Below are positions 26,296 to 35,775 of a stretch of DNA of 64,000 bases, piece after piece. A program made the translations under genes and the position numbers. Position 1 is the first letter of the stretch; each line of letters begins with the position of its first letter. The stretch comes from Bacteroidaceae bacterium (GTDB lineage: Bacteria > Bacteroidota > Bacteroidia > Bacteroidales > Bacteroidaceae). Below the pieces are notes generated by a model that searched no databases, was not told the DNA's origin, and was given only the letters and a program-made list of their open reading frames with translations. The stretch is taken from contig JAEEZS010000067.1 of NCBI GenBank assembly GCA_016291905.1, positions 71,926 through 135,925 on the forward strand, read 5' to 3'.

Positions 26296-26385
26296 TTGTA
26301 CCAAACCCGTTAGGACACGTGTCCCAACGGGTTAGGTAAGGTGTCCCAACGGGTTAGGACACGTGTCCTAACGGGTTTGGTACAA
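26296..26385. repeat. Four 22-base phased units forming a 90-base palindrome
   Basis: Units begin at 26297, 26319, 26341 and 26363, exactly 22 bases apart, each with the core AACSSGTT (AACCCGTT once, AACGGGTT three times). Units 2 and 3 share GTGTCCCAACGGGTTAGG. The outer 29 bases on each side (26296-26324 and 26357-26385) are perfect reverse complements. The sub-palindrome GGACACGTGTCC occurs twice. It lies between two genes on the plus strand, just before a promoter. No spacers, so not a CRISPR. Confidence 0.85.
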
Positions 26386-26399
26386 CAAGAAATGTTTAT

Positions 26400-26430
26400 T
26401 TTGTGATTTGAAACAATTGCGCTACCTTTG
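26400..26430 (+). promoter_or_regulatory. Promoter for the 191-aa lipoprotein gene
   Basis: TTTG at 26400-26403, 19 bases, TACCTTTG at 26423-26430 (perfect). It begins 15 bases after the palindromic array, so a protein bound there could affect it. Confidence 0.75.
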
Positions 26431-26476
26431 CAACCCGATAGAATGACGTCATAGTTGTAAAGACTGTAACAATAAG

Positions 26477-27052
26477 ATGAAAAAAGGATTATACGTTTTG
26501 TTGCTCGCTTTGGCAGCCTCGTGTGGAATGAACTCCTGCGGGACTTGTCGTGTGCATAAGGTGAAGAAGGCTGTCTTCGTGATGACGGAACAGGACACGG
26601 TATTCGACATTATGGCTACGGATACCTACGACAGCATCTCCTTCTCTGCAAATATGGTTGATGACGCCAAATGGGATATCACCGAGAGAATGCTTGCTTC
26701 CAACGGGGAGAGTGAGCGCTGGGACGAAATAAGCTTTCGGGGAGTTTGCGACGTGAAGTATTGTTTTCATCGTAAAGGGTACGAGGACTCCGACACACTG
26801 TACGGCTGGCAGGTGCATCTTCCGAATAGCGTGCAGATTCTTTTGAACAATGAGGGAAAGCAGCTGAAAATCTTTGGCAAAGATTATGGCGAGAAGGTGA
26901 CGCTTTTCACGCCTGACGACAAGCTTATCGCTGAAAAAAACGCTGACAAGAATACGGTTGATTTCCGCATTCCCGCTGGATTGGACTATCTGAAAGTGGA
27001 CATCACGCGCGACAGCGGCACGCATTTTGTCTTTAACTACCCCGTGCGATAG
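26477..27052 (+). CDS. Hypothetical lipoprotein
   Basis: 191 residues. The signal peptide KKGLYVLLLALAASC ends in a lipobox (Cys16). The mature protein starts GMNSCGTCRVHKVKKA and then reads as mixed alpha/beta with four further cysteines, ending in a beta-rich stretch (GTHFVFNYPVR). I recognise no family. It stands alone with its own promoter between the palindromic array and tRNA-Lys. Confidence 0.75.
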   Translation: MKKGLYVLLLALAASCGMNSCGTCRVHKVKKAVFVMTEQDTVFDIMATDTYDSISFSANMVDDAKWDITERMLASNGESERWDEISFRGVCDVKYCFHRKGYEDSDTLYGWQVHLPNSVQILLNNEGKQLKIFGKDYGEKVTLFTPDDKLIAEKNADKNTVDFRIPAGLDYLKVDITRDSGTHFVFNYPVR

Positions 27053-27148
27053 TAGCGTGCTTCAAGGGCGGAAATCTACGGAATGACACCCCTTTTCTTC
27101 CTGAAAAACAAAAAAAGAGGTGCTTCGCATGAAAAAAACGGGAAAACG

Positions 27149-27180
27149 TTTGGTTAGTTCCGAAAAAGGCAGTACCTTTG
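27149..27180 (+). promoter_or_regulatory. Promoter for tRNA-Lys
   Basis: TTTG at 27149-27152, 20 bases, TACCTTTG at 27173-27180 (perfect). The tRNA starts at 27206. Confidence 0.85.
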
Positions 27181-27205
27181 CCGCGCTTTTCGAAAAAAGC
27201 ACGTT

Positions 27206-27278
27206 GCACCCTTAGCTCAGTTGGTAGAGCACCTGACTCTTAATCAGGGTGTCCAGGGTTCGAGCCCCTGAGGGTGTA
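27206..27278 (+). tRNA. tRNA-Lys (anticodon CUU)
   Basis: 73 bases. Acceptor GCACCCT pairs with AGGGTGT; D arm GCTCAGTTGGTAGAGC; anticodon stem CCTGA/TCAGG with loop CTCTTAA, giving CUU; T arm CAGGG-TTCGAGC-CCCTG. Discriminator A, no encoded CCA. It immediately precedes the xylan utilisation locus. Confidence 0.96.
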
Positions 27279-27293
27279 CGAGGAGAGGAAAAT

Positions 27294-27327
27294 GGCGCTG
27301 AGGAATTATTCTTGGCGCCGTTTTTTT
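27294..27327 (+). terminator. Rho-independent terminator after tRNA-Lys
   Basis: An 11-pair stem (27294-27304 with 27309-27319, three G-U pairs) over the loop ATTA, followed by G and seven T. Confidence 0.85.
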
Positions 27328-27436
27328 ATGACAAATGTGACTGATACTGTGACTGACTTTCTTTAGATGATTTTTACAGAATTTGTGTTTTCTTAATTTT
27401 TCGTTGCTTTTCCTTTTTTCTTTCCTTATTATTATT

Positions 27437-27444
27437 TATCTTTG
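27437..27444 (+). promoter_or_regulatory. -7 promoter box of the xylan locus
   Basis: TATCTTTG is a perfect -7 element, 41 bases before the first SusC start. No TTTG sits at the right distance (the upstream stretch is pyrimidine-rich), so an activator may be needed. No regulator gene (HTCS, SusR or ECF sigma) is seen in the window. Confidence 0.6.
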
Positions 27445-27484
27445 CACGCGGAAAATAATAATTAAAAATATTTAATAAAGATTT

Positions 27485-30400
27485 ATGAATCAAAATCTGT
27501 CAAAATCGAGGAGTCTGAAGCAACTGATGAGACAGACCATTCCCGCGATTTTGATGCTGTTCTCATTCAGCACCATGCTGGCCCAGAACGGCATCAAAGT
27601 AAGGGGTACAGTCACAGACAACCTCACGGAGCCCCTGATAGGCGCCGCGGTAGTGGTGAAAGGAGATGCTTTCCGAGGTACGGTGACTGATATTGACGGT
27701 AACTTCGAGTTGGAGGTGCCATCGGAGCGGTCGGTGCTGGTGATTTCCTATGTAGGTATGACCGCGAAGGAGGTCACGGTTGGCAAACAGCGTGAATTCA
27801 AGGTTTCCCTTGCTGACGACACGGAGATAGAAGAAGTCGTGGTGGTGGGTTTCGGCCAGCAGAAAAAAGTGTCTGTGGTGGGTGCTATTACGCAGACCAC
27901 GGGCGAAGTTCTTGAGCGCACGGCAGGTATCGGTAGTGTGGGTGCAGCCCTCACGGGTAACCTTCCCGGTGTCACTACCATTGCTTCTACCGGTCAGCCT
28001 GGTGAAGAAGACCCGCGTATTTTCATTCGTGGTGCAGCAGCCTGGGGTAAGGATTCGGAAGGAAATGATATAGATGTTCAGCCTCTTATCCTTGTCGATG
28101 GTGTCAAGCGCGAAATCAGGTCCGTTGATATTTCATCCGTAGAGACTATTTCGGTATTGAAGGACGCTTCTGCTACGGCCGTCTTCGGTGTTGAAGGTGC
28201 TAACGGCGTTATCCTTATCACGACCAAGCGTGGCGTGGAGGGTAAGGCGAAGATTAATGTTGGCTACAACTCTACATTGAAGGCTGTATCGAAGCTTCCC
28301 CGCAAGTACGACTCCTACGACGGCTATATGTTCCGCAACCAGGCTATCGAGCATGAACTGGCTGTAGGAGGTGACGCTTCCTGGGCATACTATCGTCCGC
28401 AGACCTTCATCAACAACTTCCGCAATCAGGATTATACCGTAAAGCCAAACTATGACGCTGAAGGCAACTACCTCGGCGACTACAGTCAGGCAGAACGCTA
28501 TCCGAACGTTGACTGGCAGGAGGAGATGTTCAAGGATTTTGCTTTATCCTATAACACCAACCTCAATCTCTCCGGTGGTACAGAGTACGTGAAGTATTTC
28601 GTGGCCTTTGACTTCCAGAATGAAGGCGATATGACAAAGATTTGGGACAACCATCAGGACTATGTGGGCGGCTATACCTACAATCGTCTGAATGTGCGTT
28701 CGAATCTTGACTTCCAGATTACGAAGACCACGCAGTTTAAGGTAAACCTGGCAGGTTCTAATGCGCAGCAGAAGGCTCCGCGCTATTATTGGGGTAATGA
28801 CGGCATGTTCTTCCAGCAGCAGAAATGGGCTGGTGCATACGGTATGGCACCCAACCTCTTCCCCGTGCAGTTCTCCGATGGCTCGTGGGGTTACTATCCG
28901 TTGGTTTCCAACATCGAGAACTCTCCTATGAGCGTGGCTACGTCCGGCTATGAGTTGAGGACAATAACACGTATATTTACTGACTTTTCTCTTGAGCAGA
29001 AACTTGATTTCATCACGAAGGGACTTGTCGCACGCGGCACGATTTCCTGGGACAACCAGTTCAATGAGAGTAGCCGAGGTATTTCCGACCTTCATGCAAC
29101 GAAAAGAGCCTACATTCTTCCTGAGGATGGCCAGTTCTCGCCAGAGAACTTGATTGATGCAACAACAGGCTTCGATTTTTATGAAAGTCGTGACTGGTCC
29201 ACCGTAGCAGGTAGCGTAAGCAGCACTAGTCGTGCCACGGAGATGTCGCTCCAGCTCTACTGGGCCCGTCAGTTCGGCATCCATAACGTGACTGCCATGG
29301 GTAACTGGAAACGCCGTATCAACGCAGGTAATGCCGACCTTGAGTTCCGCCGTGAGGACTGGGTGTTCCGTACCACCTATGACCTGAAGAGCAAGTATTT
29401 CGCTGAGTTCAATGGCGCTTACAACGGTTCTCAGAAGTTCTCCCCGGCCAACCGCTTCGCCTTCTTCTGCTCAGGGGCAGCAGGTTGGATGATTTCGGAA
29501 GAGAATTTCATGCGGTGGTTCAGGGAAAAGGGGATTATTGATATGCTCAAAATCCGCGGCTCCATCGGTGAGATAGGTGATGACAATGCCGGTGCACGTT
29601 GGGCTTACTTGACAGAATGGTCTGTGATTGGTCCTTATGGTGTCTCTCTAGACGGTTCCAACAGCCCGTTCACTGGATACAAGGAATCGGGCATCGCCAG
29701 TCCTGACCTCCGTTGGGCAACCGTGTTGAAGAAGAATCTCGGTTTCGACTATGGATTCTTCGGAGGTATGTTCGCAGGAAGTTTCGATTTGTTCCGCGAC
29801 GACCGTTATGACATCTTTATCAACGGTAACGATCGTTCGGTGCCTTCCTACTATGGTGCAGCGAAGACCCCTGACATCAACAAGGGTAGGATAAAGAATA
29901 CCGGTTTCGAACTTGAGCTTCGTTTCAATAAGGTGCTGGCGAATGGCATGCGTTTCTGGGCAAATGCCAATTACACGCACGCGCACAACGTAATCCTTTT
30001 AAAAGATGACCCGGCATTGATTCCGGCTTATCGAAAGGCACAGGGTTATTCTCAAGGGCAATACGTTTCATTTATTGACAACGGCTTTGTCAGCACCTAC
30101 GACGAACTCTACAGCACGCCTGCACGTGAGAAGGACGATAGCCAGGTGCTCATCGGCGACCATTATATCGTTGACTTCAATGGTGACGGTATCGTTGACG
30201 AGACAAACGACCAGGCTCCTTACGGCTACACAGAAAACCCGGAGCATACCTACAATGCCACTATCGGCTGGGATTGGAAGGGATGGAGCGTGTTTGCACA
30301 GCTCTATGGTGTCACAGGTGTCACACGTGACGTAGGCCTTCCTTCATTCAACAATAAGCTGCTCACCGTATATGATAATGGTACTTGGTGGAATCCGGTA

Positions 30401-30703
30401 GATGGAACGGGCAAGGTCGTCGTGCCACGCTTCGCTACTCAAGTTTCGTACAACGACGGTACGCAGTATCTTTACGACGGTTCCTATTTCCGACTCAAGA
30501 ACGTGGAAGTCGCTTACACATGGACTAAAGGATGGGTAAAGACGCTTGGTTTCACAAGCTTGAAGGTTTACCTGAATGGTAACAACCTCTTCCTTATTAC
30601 AAAGATGCCTGACGACCGTGAGAGTAACTACGGATGGAGTGGTAGCGGTGGTGCTTACCCAACTGTCAGGCGTTATAATTTCGGATTTAAGCTTTACCTT
30701 TAA
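27485..30703 (+). CDS. SusC/RagA-family TonB-dependent transporter (XusA-like)
   Basis: 1072 residues, outer membrane. Imports oligosaccharides powered by TonB, capped by its SusD partner encoded next. Signal peptide (TIPAILMLFSFSTMLAQ); CarboxypepD_reg-like domain about 36-110 (GIKVRGTVTDNLTEPLIGAA...SYVGMTAKEV); TonB-box-like EIEEVVVVGFGQQKK near 114; plug about 125-260 ending GVEGANGVILITTKRG; then a 22-strand-type barrel to the terminal RRYNFGFKLYL. It is first in a run of eight plus-strand genes. The order SusC-SusD-SusC-SusD-lipoprotein-GH10-like fits the xus xylan locus of Prevotella bryantii; substrate assignment is inference. Confidence 0.93.
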   Translation: MNQNLSKSRSLKQLMRQTIPAILMLFSFSTMLAQNGIKVRGTVTDNLTEPLIGAAVVVKGDAFRGTVTDIDGNFELEVPSERSVLVISYVGMTAKEVTVGKQREFKVSLADDTEIEEVVVVGFGQQKKVSVVGAITQTTGEVLERTAGIGSVGAALTGNLPGVTTIASTGQPGEEDPRIFIRGAAAWGKDSEGNDIDVQPLILVDGVKREIRSVDISSVETISVLKDASATAVFGVEGANGVILITTKRGVEGKAKINVGYNSTLKAVSKLPRKYDSYDGYMFRNQAIEHELAVGGDASWAYYRPQTFINNFRNQDYTVKPNYDAEGNYLGDYSQAERYPNVDWQEEMFKDFALSYNTNLNLSGGTEYVKYFVAFDFQNEGDMTKIWDNHQDYVGGYTYNRLNVRSNLDFQITKTTQFKVNLAGSNAQQKAPRYYWGNDGMFFQQQKWAGAYGMAPNLFPVQFSDGSWGYYPLVSNIENSPMSVATSGYELRTITRIFTDFSLEQKLDFITKGLVARGTISWDNQFNESSRGISDLHATKRAYILPEDGQFSPENLIDATTGFDFYESRDWSTVAGSVSSTSRATEMSLQLYWARQFGIHNVTAMGNWKRRINAGNADLEFRREDWVFRTTYDLKSKYFAEFNGAYNGSQKFSPANRFAFFCSGAAGWMISEENFMRWFREKGIIDMLKIRGSIGEIGDDNAGARWAYLTEWSVIGPYGVSLDGSNSPFTGYKESGIASPDLRWATVLKKNLGFDYGFFGGMFAGSFDLFRDDRYDIFINGNDRSVPSYYGAAKTPDINKGRIKNTGFELELRFNKVLANGMRFWANANYTHAHNVILLKDDPALIPAYRKAQGYSQGQYVSFIDNGFVSTYDELYSTPAREKDDSQVLIGDHYIVDFNGDGIVDETNDQAPYGYTENPEHTYNATIGWDWKGWSVFAQLYGVTGVTRDVGLPSFNNKLLTVYDNGTWWNPVDGTGKVVVPRFATQVSYNDGTQYLYDGSYFRLKNVEVAYTWTKGWVKTLGFTSLKVYLNGNNLFLITKMPDDRESNYGWSGSGGAYPTVRRYNFGFKLYL

Positions 30704-30718
30704 TTGCGTATATCTATT

Positions 30719-32764
30719 ATGGAATATAATAAGAACATTCATTCACTTTTGTTGGGTTCATTGCTTCTTCTGGTTGGCGGTGTTTTCTTCACTTCCTGTA
30801 CCGACTGGCTTGAAAAGGAGAAAGAGGCTATCGTAGCAGAGGATGAGGCGTTCAAGAACTACCGCAATTTCCAGGGATATATTGAAGAGATTTATGACTG
30901 TATCCCTAATAAGGAAATGGCTAACTACTGTTCCGCATGGAATTTTGGTGATGACGCTGTTCACAACCCAGAAGGTTATGCGCACATGGATCACCAAGTT
31001 GACCTTGGCAACTATCGTAACTGGTGGACCAACGGCCAGTGCTGGTTGAACGGAGCAGGAAAAGATGGCTCTTGGGCACCCAAGTATTCACTCTGGAAAG
31101 GCGCATGGTATAGCATTCGTAAGTGCAATATGGGTATTGAGAACATCAAGTCGCTCGTTGGAACTGACGAAGAACGCGACCTGTTGCTCGGACAGATGTA
31201 CTTCTTCCGCGCGTGGTGGCATTTCGAGCTGATGTGTTACTTTGGTGGTCTTCCATACATTGACGAAGCCTTTGAGGCCTCAAAAATTCCAGAGCTTCCA
31301 CGCCTTTCTTTCCAGGAATGTGCAGACCGCTGTGCAGAAGATTTTGAAAGGGCTTATAGCCTTCTTCCTCAGGATTGGGACGAGACACTTGCCGGTATGC
31401 AGACCTCGGGAAAGAACGATTTGCGTATCAACAAGTTTATGGCTCTCTGCTACCTTGGCAAGTGCTATCTCTGGGCAGGGTCTCCCCTTATGAAGGAAAT
31501 GGAAAAGACCAAGACTGGTGGCGTTGCCCAGCTTTTAGGCGCAAGCTCCAACGGCAAGACCTACGATTATGATGTTGAATACTGTAAGAAGGCAGCTGAG
31601 ACTCTTGGCAAGGCTCTTGACATGGTAAAGAAGGGTACAGTTCGGTACAAACTTGCAGAATTCAAGTATTCTAACATCTACGATCACGTGCGCGATGAAA
31701 ATGCCGAGTCAAATTATTCAGACATATTCTATACGAGAGGGCAGAACTGGCTTCAGCCTGGTTCTACCGAAGCCATTTTCCGTGGCCTATCCGCTAGAGA
31801 TGACTGTAACTGGAACTGCTCGAAGATTTTCGGTCCGAAGGTTTTAGGCATTGTGCCCCATGACAACATCATTCATCATCCTACAGCAAACCTCATCGAC
31901 CAGTATGGTATGGCAAACGGGCAACCCATCTATCTTGTGCAGAATGGAGAATTAGTGCTGAACCCGGCTTCTGGTTGGGATCCGGAGCATCCATACAAAG
32001 ATCGCGACCCACGATTCTATCACGATATTGTGTTCGACGGTTTCCACTATGTTCTCAACACAGAAAACTTTACTGATGCCCAGAAGAAGCTGAAGCTTGA
32101 TTATTGTTCCCTTTACAGCAATGGAGCCATGCGCGCCATTGATAATGGAAGCAGCACGGGCTATTTTATTCAGAAGCTAGTACCACATCAGTGTAATGAA
32201 TTAGACAGGTGGTGTTATGGATGGGAAAACGGCAACGCCTTCCATAGCTATCTTCCTTATATGCGTCTTGCTGACATCTATCTGATGTATGCTGAGGCTA
32301 GGACTGCTATTGCAACAAATGTGGCAGGACTTAACGAAAGGCCTGAATATTGTCCGTCATTTTCTGCTGTGGACGCCATCAACGCACTTCGCGATCGTGT
32401 AAACTCTGGCGATTATCCCATGGAGCATGTACCCGCTAACCTTCGCGACACCAGGGAGCACTTTATGGATGAGGTACGCCGTGAACGTGCTGTGGAGCTT
32501 TCTTTTGAAGGCTTCCGCTGGTGCGACCTGCAGCGTTGGCTCCTCCTTACAGAGCCTCCTTATACGGTGAAATACTCTCATGAGTTTGAGCGTCTGGAAG
32601 CGGACGACTGGTTTAAGAGTCATGATCCAAAGGACGCAAAGGTTGGAAACTTTCAAAGGAAAGATCTTATCACCCGACGTTTGGAGTCAAAGCACTACTG
32701 GTTCCCGCTTCCTGACAAGGATACCTATCTTTACGAAGGATTTCCTCAGAATCCAGGATGGTAA
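30719..32764 (+). CDS. SusD/RagB-family glycan-binding lipoprotein (XusB-like)
   Basis: 681 residues from the ATG at 30719; the frame also allows TTG at 30704, right after the SusC stop. Lipoprotein signal LLLGSLLLLVGGVFFTSC (Cys27). SusD features: N-terminal EAFKNYRNFQGYIEEIYDCI, an internal TPR-like block (MYFFRAWWHFELMCYFGGLPYID) and the C-terminal FMDEVRRERAVELSFEGFRWCDLQRW helix with a final NPGW. It forms the lid on the XusA-like pore and binds the glycan. Longer than the usual 500-600 residues, as in xylan-type SusD homologues. Confidence 0.93.
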   Translation: MEYNKNIHSLLLGSLLLLVGGVFFTSCTDWLEKEKEAIVAEDEAFKNYRNFQGYIEEIYDCIPNKEMANYCSAWNFGDDAVHNPEGYAHMDHQVDLGNYRNWWTNGQCWLNGAGKDGSWAPKYSLWKGAWYSIRKCNMGIENIKSLVGTDEERDLLLGQMYFFRAWWHFELMCYFGGLPYIDEAFEASKIPELPRLSFQECADRCAEDFERAYSLLPQDWDETLAGMQTSGKNDLRINKFMALCYLGKCYLWAGSPLMKEMEKTKTGGVAQLLGASSNGKTYDYDVEYCKKAAETLGKALDMVKKGTVRYKLAEFKYSNIYDHVRDENAESNYSDIFYTRGQNWLQPGSTEAIFRGLSARDDCNWNCSKIFGPKVLGIVPHDNIIHHPTANLIDQYGMANGQPIYLVQNGELVLNPASGWDPEHPYKDRDPRFYHDIVFDGFHYVLNTENFTDAQKKLKLDYCSLYSNGAMRAIDNGSSTGYFIQKLVPHQCNELDRWCYGWENGNAFHSYLPYMRLADIYLMYAEARTAIATNVAGLNERPEYCPSFSAVDAINALRDRVNSGDYPMEHVPANLRDTREHFMDEVRRERAVELSFEGFRWCDLQRWLLLTEPPYTVKYSHEFERLEADDWFKSHDPKDAKVGNFQRKDLITRRLESKHYWFPLPDKDTYLYEGFPQNPGW

Positions 32765-32766
32765 GA

Positions 32767-32794
32767 CGATTAATGATTAACGATTGATGATTAA
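32767..32794. repeat. Two 14-base direct repeats
   Basis: CGATTAATGATTAA then CGATTGATGATTAA, in the gap between the first SusD and second SusC genes. Probably low-complexity spacer. Confidence 0.5.
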
Positions 32795-32806
32795 TAAGAC
32801 AATCTT

Positions 32807-35764
32807 ATGAAAATAAAAACGAATATATTTCTCTTTGCCATACTTGCTGTAGCGCCACTGACAGTCAATGCTCAGATTACTGACGACGCTGATTCTATCG
32901 TGGCAAAAAAGAAAGTCCACGTTGCCTTCCGCGACAAGGATTCTGACCAGCTTCTTGGAGGTATTTCCTATGTTGACATGGAAGAGCTTCAGAAGAAGGA
33001 TTATACGATGAGTAGCCTTGAAGACATGTATGCTCTTGTGGGTGGATGGAATGGAAACAACCTTTGGGGCATGGACAATGAGCGTCTTGACAATAACGAC
33101 AATAACAACCTTCCGCTTGTTATTATCGACGGAGTAAAGCGCCCGTCTAACAACGTGCTTCCTTCTGAGATTGAGCAGATAACCTTCCTTAAAAGTGCGC
33201 AAGCAGTCGTTCTCTATGGCTCTAAAGGGGCAAAGGGTGCTATCCTTATCACTACCAAGCGTGGCATGGTTGACGGTCTTCAGATTATTGCAAACGCAAA
33301 CACTGGCTACCATGTGGCAAAGGAATTTCCAGAGTATCTTGGCGCTGCAGAGTACATGACACTCTACAACGAGGCCTGTTTGAACGACCAGCTTGCCACA
33401 GGCGCAAAGTACAGCCAGATGGACATCTACAATCATGCTGTAGGTGATAATCCTTACCGTTATCCGAACGTAAACTACTATTCAGACGAGTATATTCGCA
33501 AAGCATATAACCGTTCTGAAGCCACGTTGGAGATACAGGGTGGTGGTACTCGTGCTCACTTCTATACGAATATCAACTACTATCGTCTCGAAGATCTTCT
33601 TAATTTCGGTCTGGCAAAGAAAAACTACACCGATCGTTTCAGCGTTCGTGGAAATGTTGACCTCGTTATCAATAGGCTCGTCAAGGGTTATGCTAATGCC
33701 AGCGCTACATTCTACAATGCCAACAAAAACAAAGGAGACTTCTGGAGTGAGGCAGCGACTGCGCGTCCAAACTTCCCGGAAAACGCAGCACCTTTGATTC
33801 CTATTGAAATGGTTGACCCTAATGCTTCTAAGGCTCTTGCTATCCTTGGCAAATCTCTCAACCTTCTCGACGGAGAGTATTTCCCTGGCGGCACGAAAGC
33901 CACCCAGACAAATGCTATTGCTGATTGTTATTTCGGTGGAAGGACAAGAGACGTTAGCCGTCAGTTCCAGTTCGATTCAGGTATCATTTATGATATGGAT
34001 AAGTTCGTAAGAGGCCTGTCATTCAAAACATTGTTTGCTATTGACTATGCTGCAAACTACAGTCTTTCCTATGATAACAAATACGCTGTATTCATCCCCA
34101 CATGGAGTAACTATAATTCGCAGGACATTATTGTTGGCCTAACTCAGCAGAACGATGAAGTCGTAACAGGCCACATGGCTATGTCAAATACTGCATATCG
34201 CCAGACAATTAGCTGGAATGGTCATTTTGACTACGACCATACTTTTGCAGGCAAGCATCATTTTACGGGAATGCTTCTTGCAAATATGTTTACCACGACA
34301 TCCAGTGGTTCTTACCATCGTTATACCAATGCAAACTTAGGCCTACAAGCGGGTTACGACTACATGGGCCGTTACTTTGCTGATTTTTCAATGGCAGGAG
34401 TACATTCTTCCCGTCTTTCCGAAGGGCATCGTAACGCCCTCTCACCTTCATTCACTCTTGGTTGGAACATAGCCAAAGAGAATTTCATGAAGGGGAGTGG
34501 TGTGGACGATTTGTTGCTCAGTGCCTCTTACAGCGATCTGAATGAGGATATGGATGTCTATATGGGCAGCAAATACTTCTATCTCTACGATGCTTTGTGG
34601 GCAACTGACGGTAGTGACTTCTCCTGGAATGAAGGAGCCAGTTCCGACCGAACTTATTCCACAATGGGTAGCAATCCAACCCTTGACTTCATTCATCGAA
34701 AAGAATACTCTGTAAGTCTTCGTGGTTCGTTCTTCCAAAAACTTCTTACCACAAACCTTACATTCTTTAATTCGGATTTGGCAGGTTTCATTATCCAGAA
34801 CCCAACCCAATTCCCTTCATATTTGCAGGGTGGTCTTTCCGGAAGTTCTTTCAAGCCGGCAATCAACAATAATATCCAAAACCGCAAGGGTCTTGATTTC
34901 AACGTAACAGTTCAGAAGCAGTTGGGTCAGGTTCACGCTGCGCTTGGATTTGTCGGAACCTATCTCCAAACAGAGTGGAAGAAGTTCGATGAAACCATAG
35001 ATCCTAACGCTCCAGACAAGCACATTGAAGGCCAAGCCCTTGACGCCCTTTGGGGGTACAAATGTCTGGGCTTCTACACAGAGGATGACTTTGACTTGAA
35101 AGAAGGCAAGTACACTTTAAAAGATGGCCTCCCCAGTTCAAAACTTGGTGGCAACATCCGTCCAGGTGACTTGAAGTACGAGGATGTGAATGGCGATGGA
35201 ACCATTACCAATAAGGACATGGTTGTTCTTGGCAAGTCGGGTAATGTTGTTATTTTCGATAACAATGGTAACCCAACTGGCACAGGCCTGGGCTACATCG
35301 GTGCTCCTTTTACACCAGGTGTGAACCTCACACTCAAGTATAAGAATTTTACACTCTTTGTGCTTGGCAATGGTCAGTTCGGTGCATATGGGATGAAGAA
35401 CAACAGTTACTATTATATGGATTACGAATCCAAGTACTCTGTAAATGCACGTGGCCGTTGGACACCAGAGACTGCAGATGTGGCTACCCATCCTCGTCTG
35501 ACTACACAAAGCTCGCCCAATAATGCTGCGGCATCCACATTCTGGCTATATAGCACAGACCGTTTTAACATCCGCAAGCTACAGCTTACGTACGACTTCC
35601 CTACGGAAATGTTGAACAATGGAAAGGTAGTTAAGGCTCTCTCTGTTTATTTCAACGGAAACGACCTCCTCACTATTTCAAAAGAGCGTAAGTTGATGGA
35701 GACAAACGTTGGTTCTGCTCCTCAGACTCGTTTTTATAATCTTGGCGTAAAGGTAACCCTCTAA
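32807..35764 (+). CDS. SusC-family transporter without the N-terminal carboxypeptidase-like domain (XusC-like)
   Basis: 985 residues, outer membrane. The signal peptide (IFLFAILAVAPLTVNAQ) is followed after only a short linker (VHVAFRDKDSDQLLGGISYV) by the plug (PLVIIDGVKRPSNNVLPSEI, then GSKGAKGAILITTKRG). The CarboxypepD_reg-like domain and the usual EEVVVVGYG box of SusC proteins, both present in the first SusC here, are absent. The barrel is complete and ends APQTRFYNLGVKVTL. Paired with the SusD gene 11 bases downstream. Coupling to TonB may differ from the first transporter. Confidence 0.9.
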   Translation: MKIKTNIFLFAILAVAPLTVNAQITDDADSIVAKKKVHVAFRDKDSDQLLGGISYVDMEELQKKDYTMSSLEDMYALVGGWNGNNLWGMDNERLDNNDNNNLPLVIIDGVKRPSNNVLPSEIEQITFLKSAQAVVLYGSKGAKGAILITTKRGMVDGLQIIANANTGYHVAKEFPEYLGAAEYMTLYNEACLNDQLATGAKYSQMDIYNHAVGDNPYRYPNVNYYSDEYIRKAYNRSEATLEIQGGGTRAHFYTNINYYRLEDLLNFGLAKKNYTDRFSVRGNVDLVINRLVKGYANASATFYNANKNKGDFWSEAATARPNFPENAAPLIPIEMVDPNASKALAILGKSLNLLDGEYFPGGTKATQTNAIADCYFGGRTRDVSRQFQFDSGIIYDMDKFVRGLSFKTLFAIDYAANYSLSYDNKYAVFIPTWSNYNSQDIIVGLTQQNDEVVTGHMAMSNTAYRQTISWNGHFDYDHTFAGKHHFTGMLLANMFTTTSSGSYHRYTNANLGLQAGYDYMGRYFADFSMAGVHSSRLSEGHRNALSPSFTLGWNIAKENFMKGSGVDDLLLSASYSDLNEDMDVYMGSKYFYLYDALWATDGSDFSWNEGASSDRTYSTMGSNPTLDFIHRKEYSVSLRGSFFQKLLTTNLTFFNSDLAGFIIQNPTQFPSYLQGGLSGSSFKPAINNNIQNRKGLDFNVTVQKQLGQVHAALGFVGTYLQTEWKKFDETIDPNAPDKHIEGQALDALWGYKCLGFYTEDDFDLKEGKYTLKDGLPSSKLGGNIRPGDLKYEDVNGDGTITNKDMVVLGKSGNVVIFDNNGNPTGTGLGYIGAPFTPGVNLTLKYKNFTLFVLGNGQFGAYGMKNNSYYYMDYESKYSVNARGRWTPETADVATHPRLTTQSSPNNAAASTFWLYSTDRFNIRKLQLTYDFPTEMLNNGKVVKALSVYFNGNDLLTISKERKLMETNVGSAPQTRFYNLGVKVTL

Positions 35765-35775
35765 TAAAAAACAAG

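Noticed and set aside
26296-26385. Possible CRISPR array
   Set aside because: Units are adjacent at 22-base phase with no spacers, and the whole is palindromic.
27206-27484. Genomic-island attachment site at tRNA-Lys
   Set aside because: I found no second copy of the tRNA 3' end and no integrase in the window; only position and composition hint at transfer.
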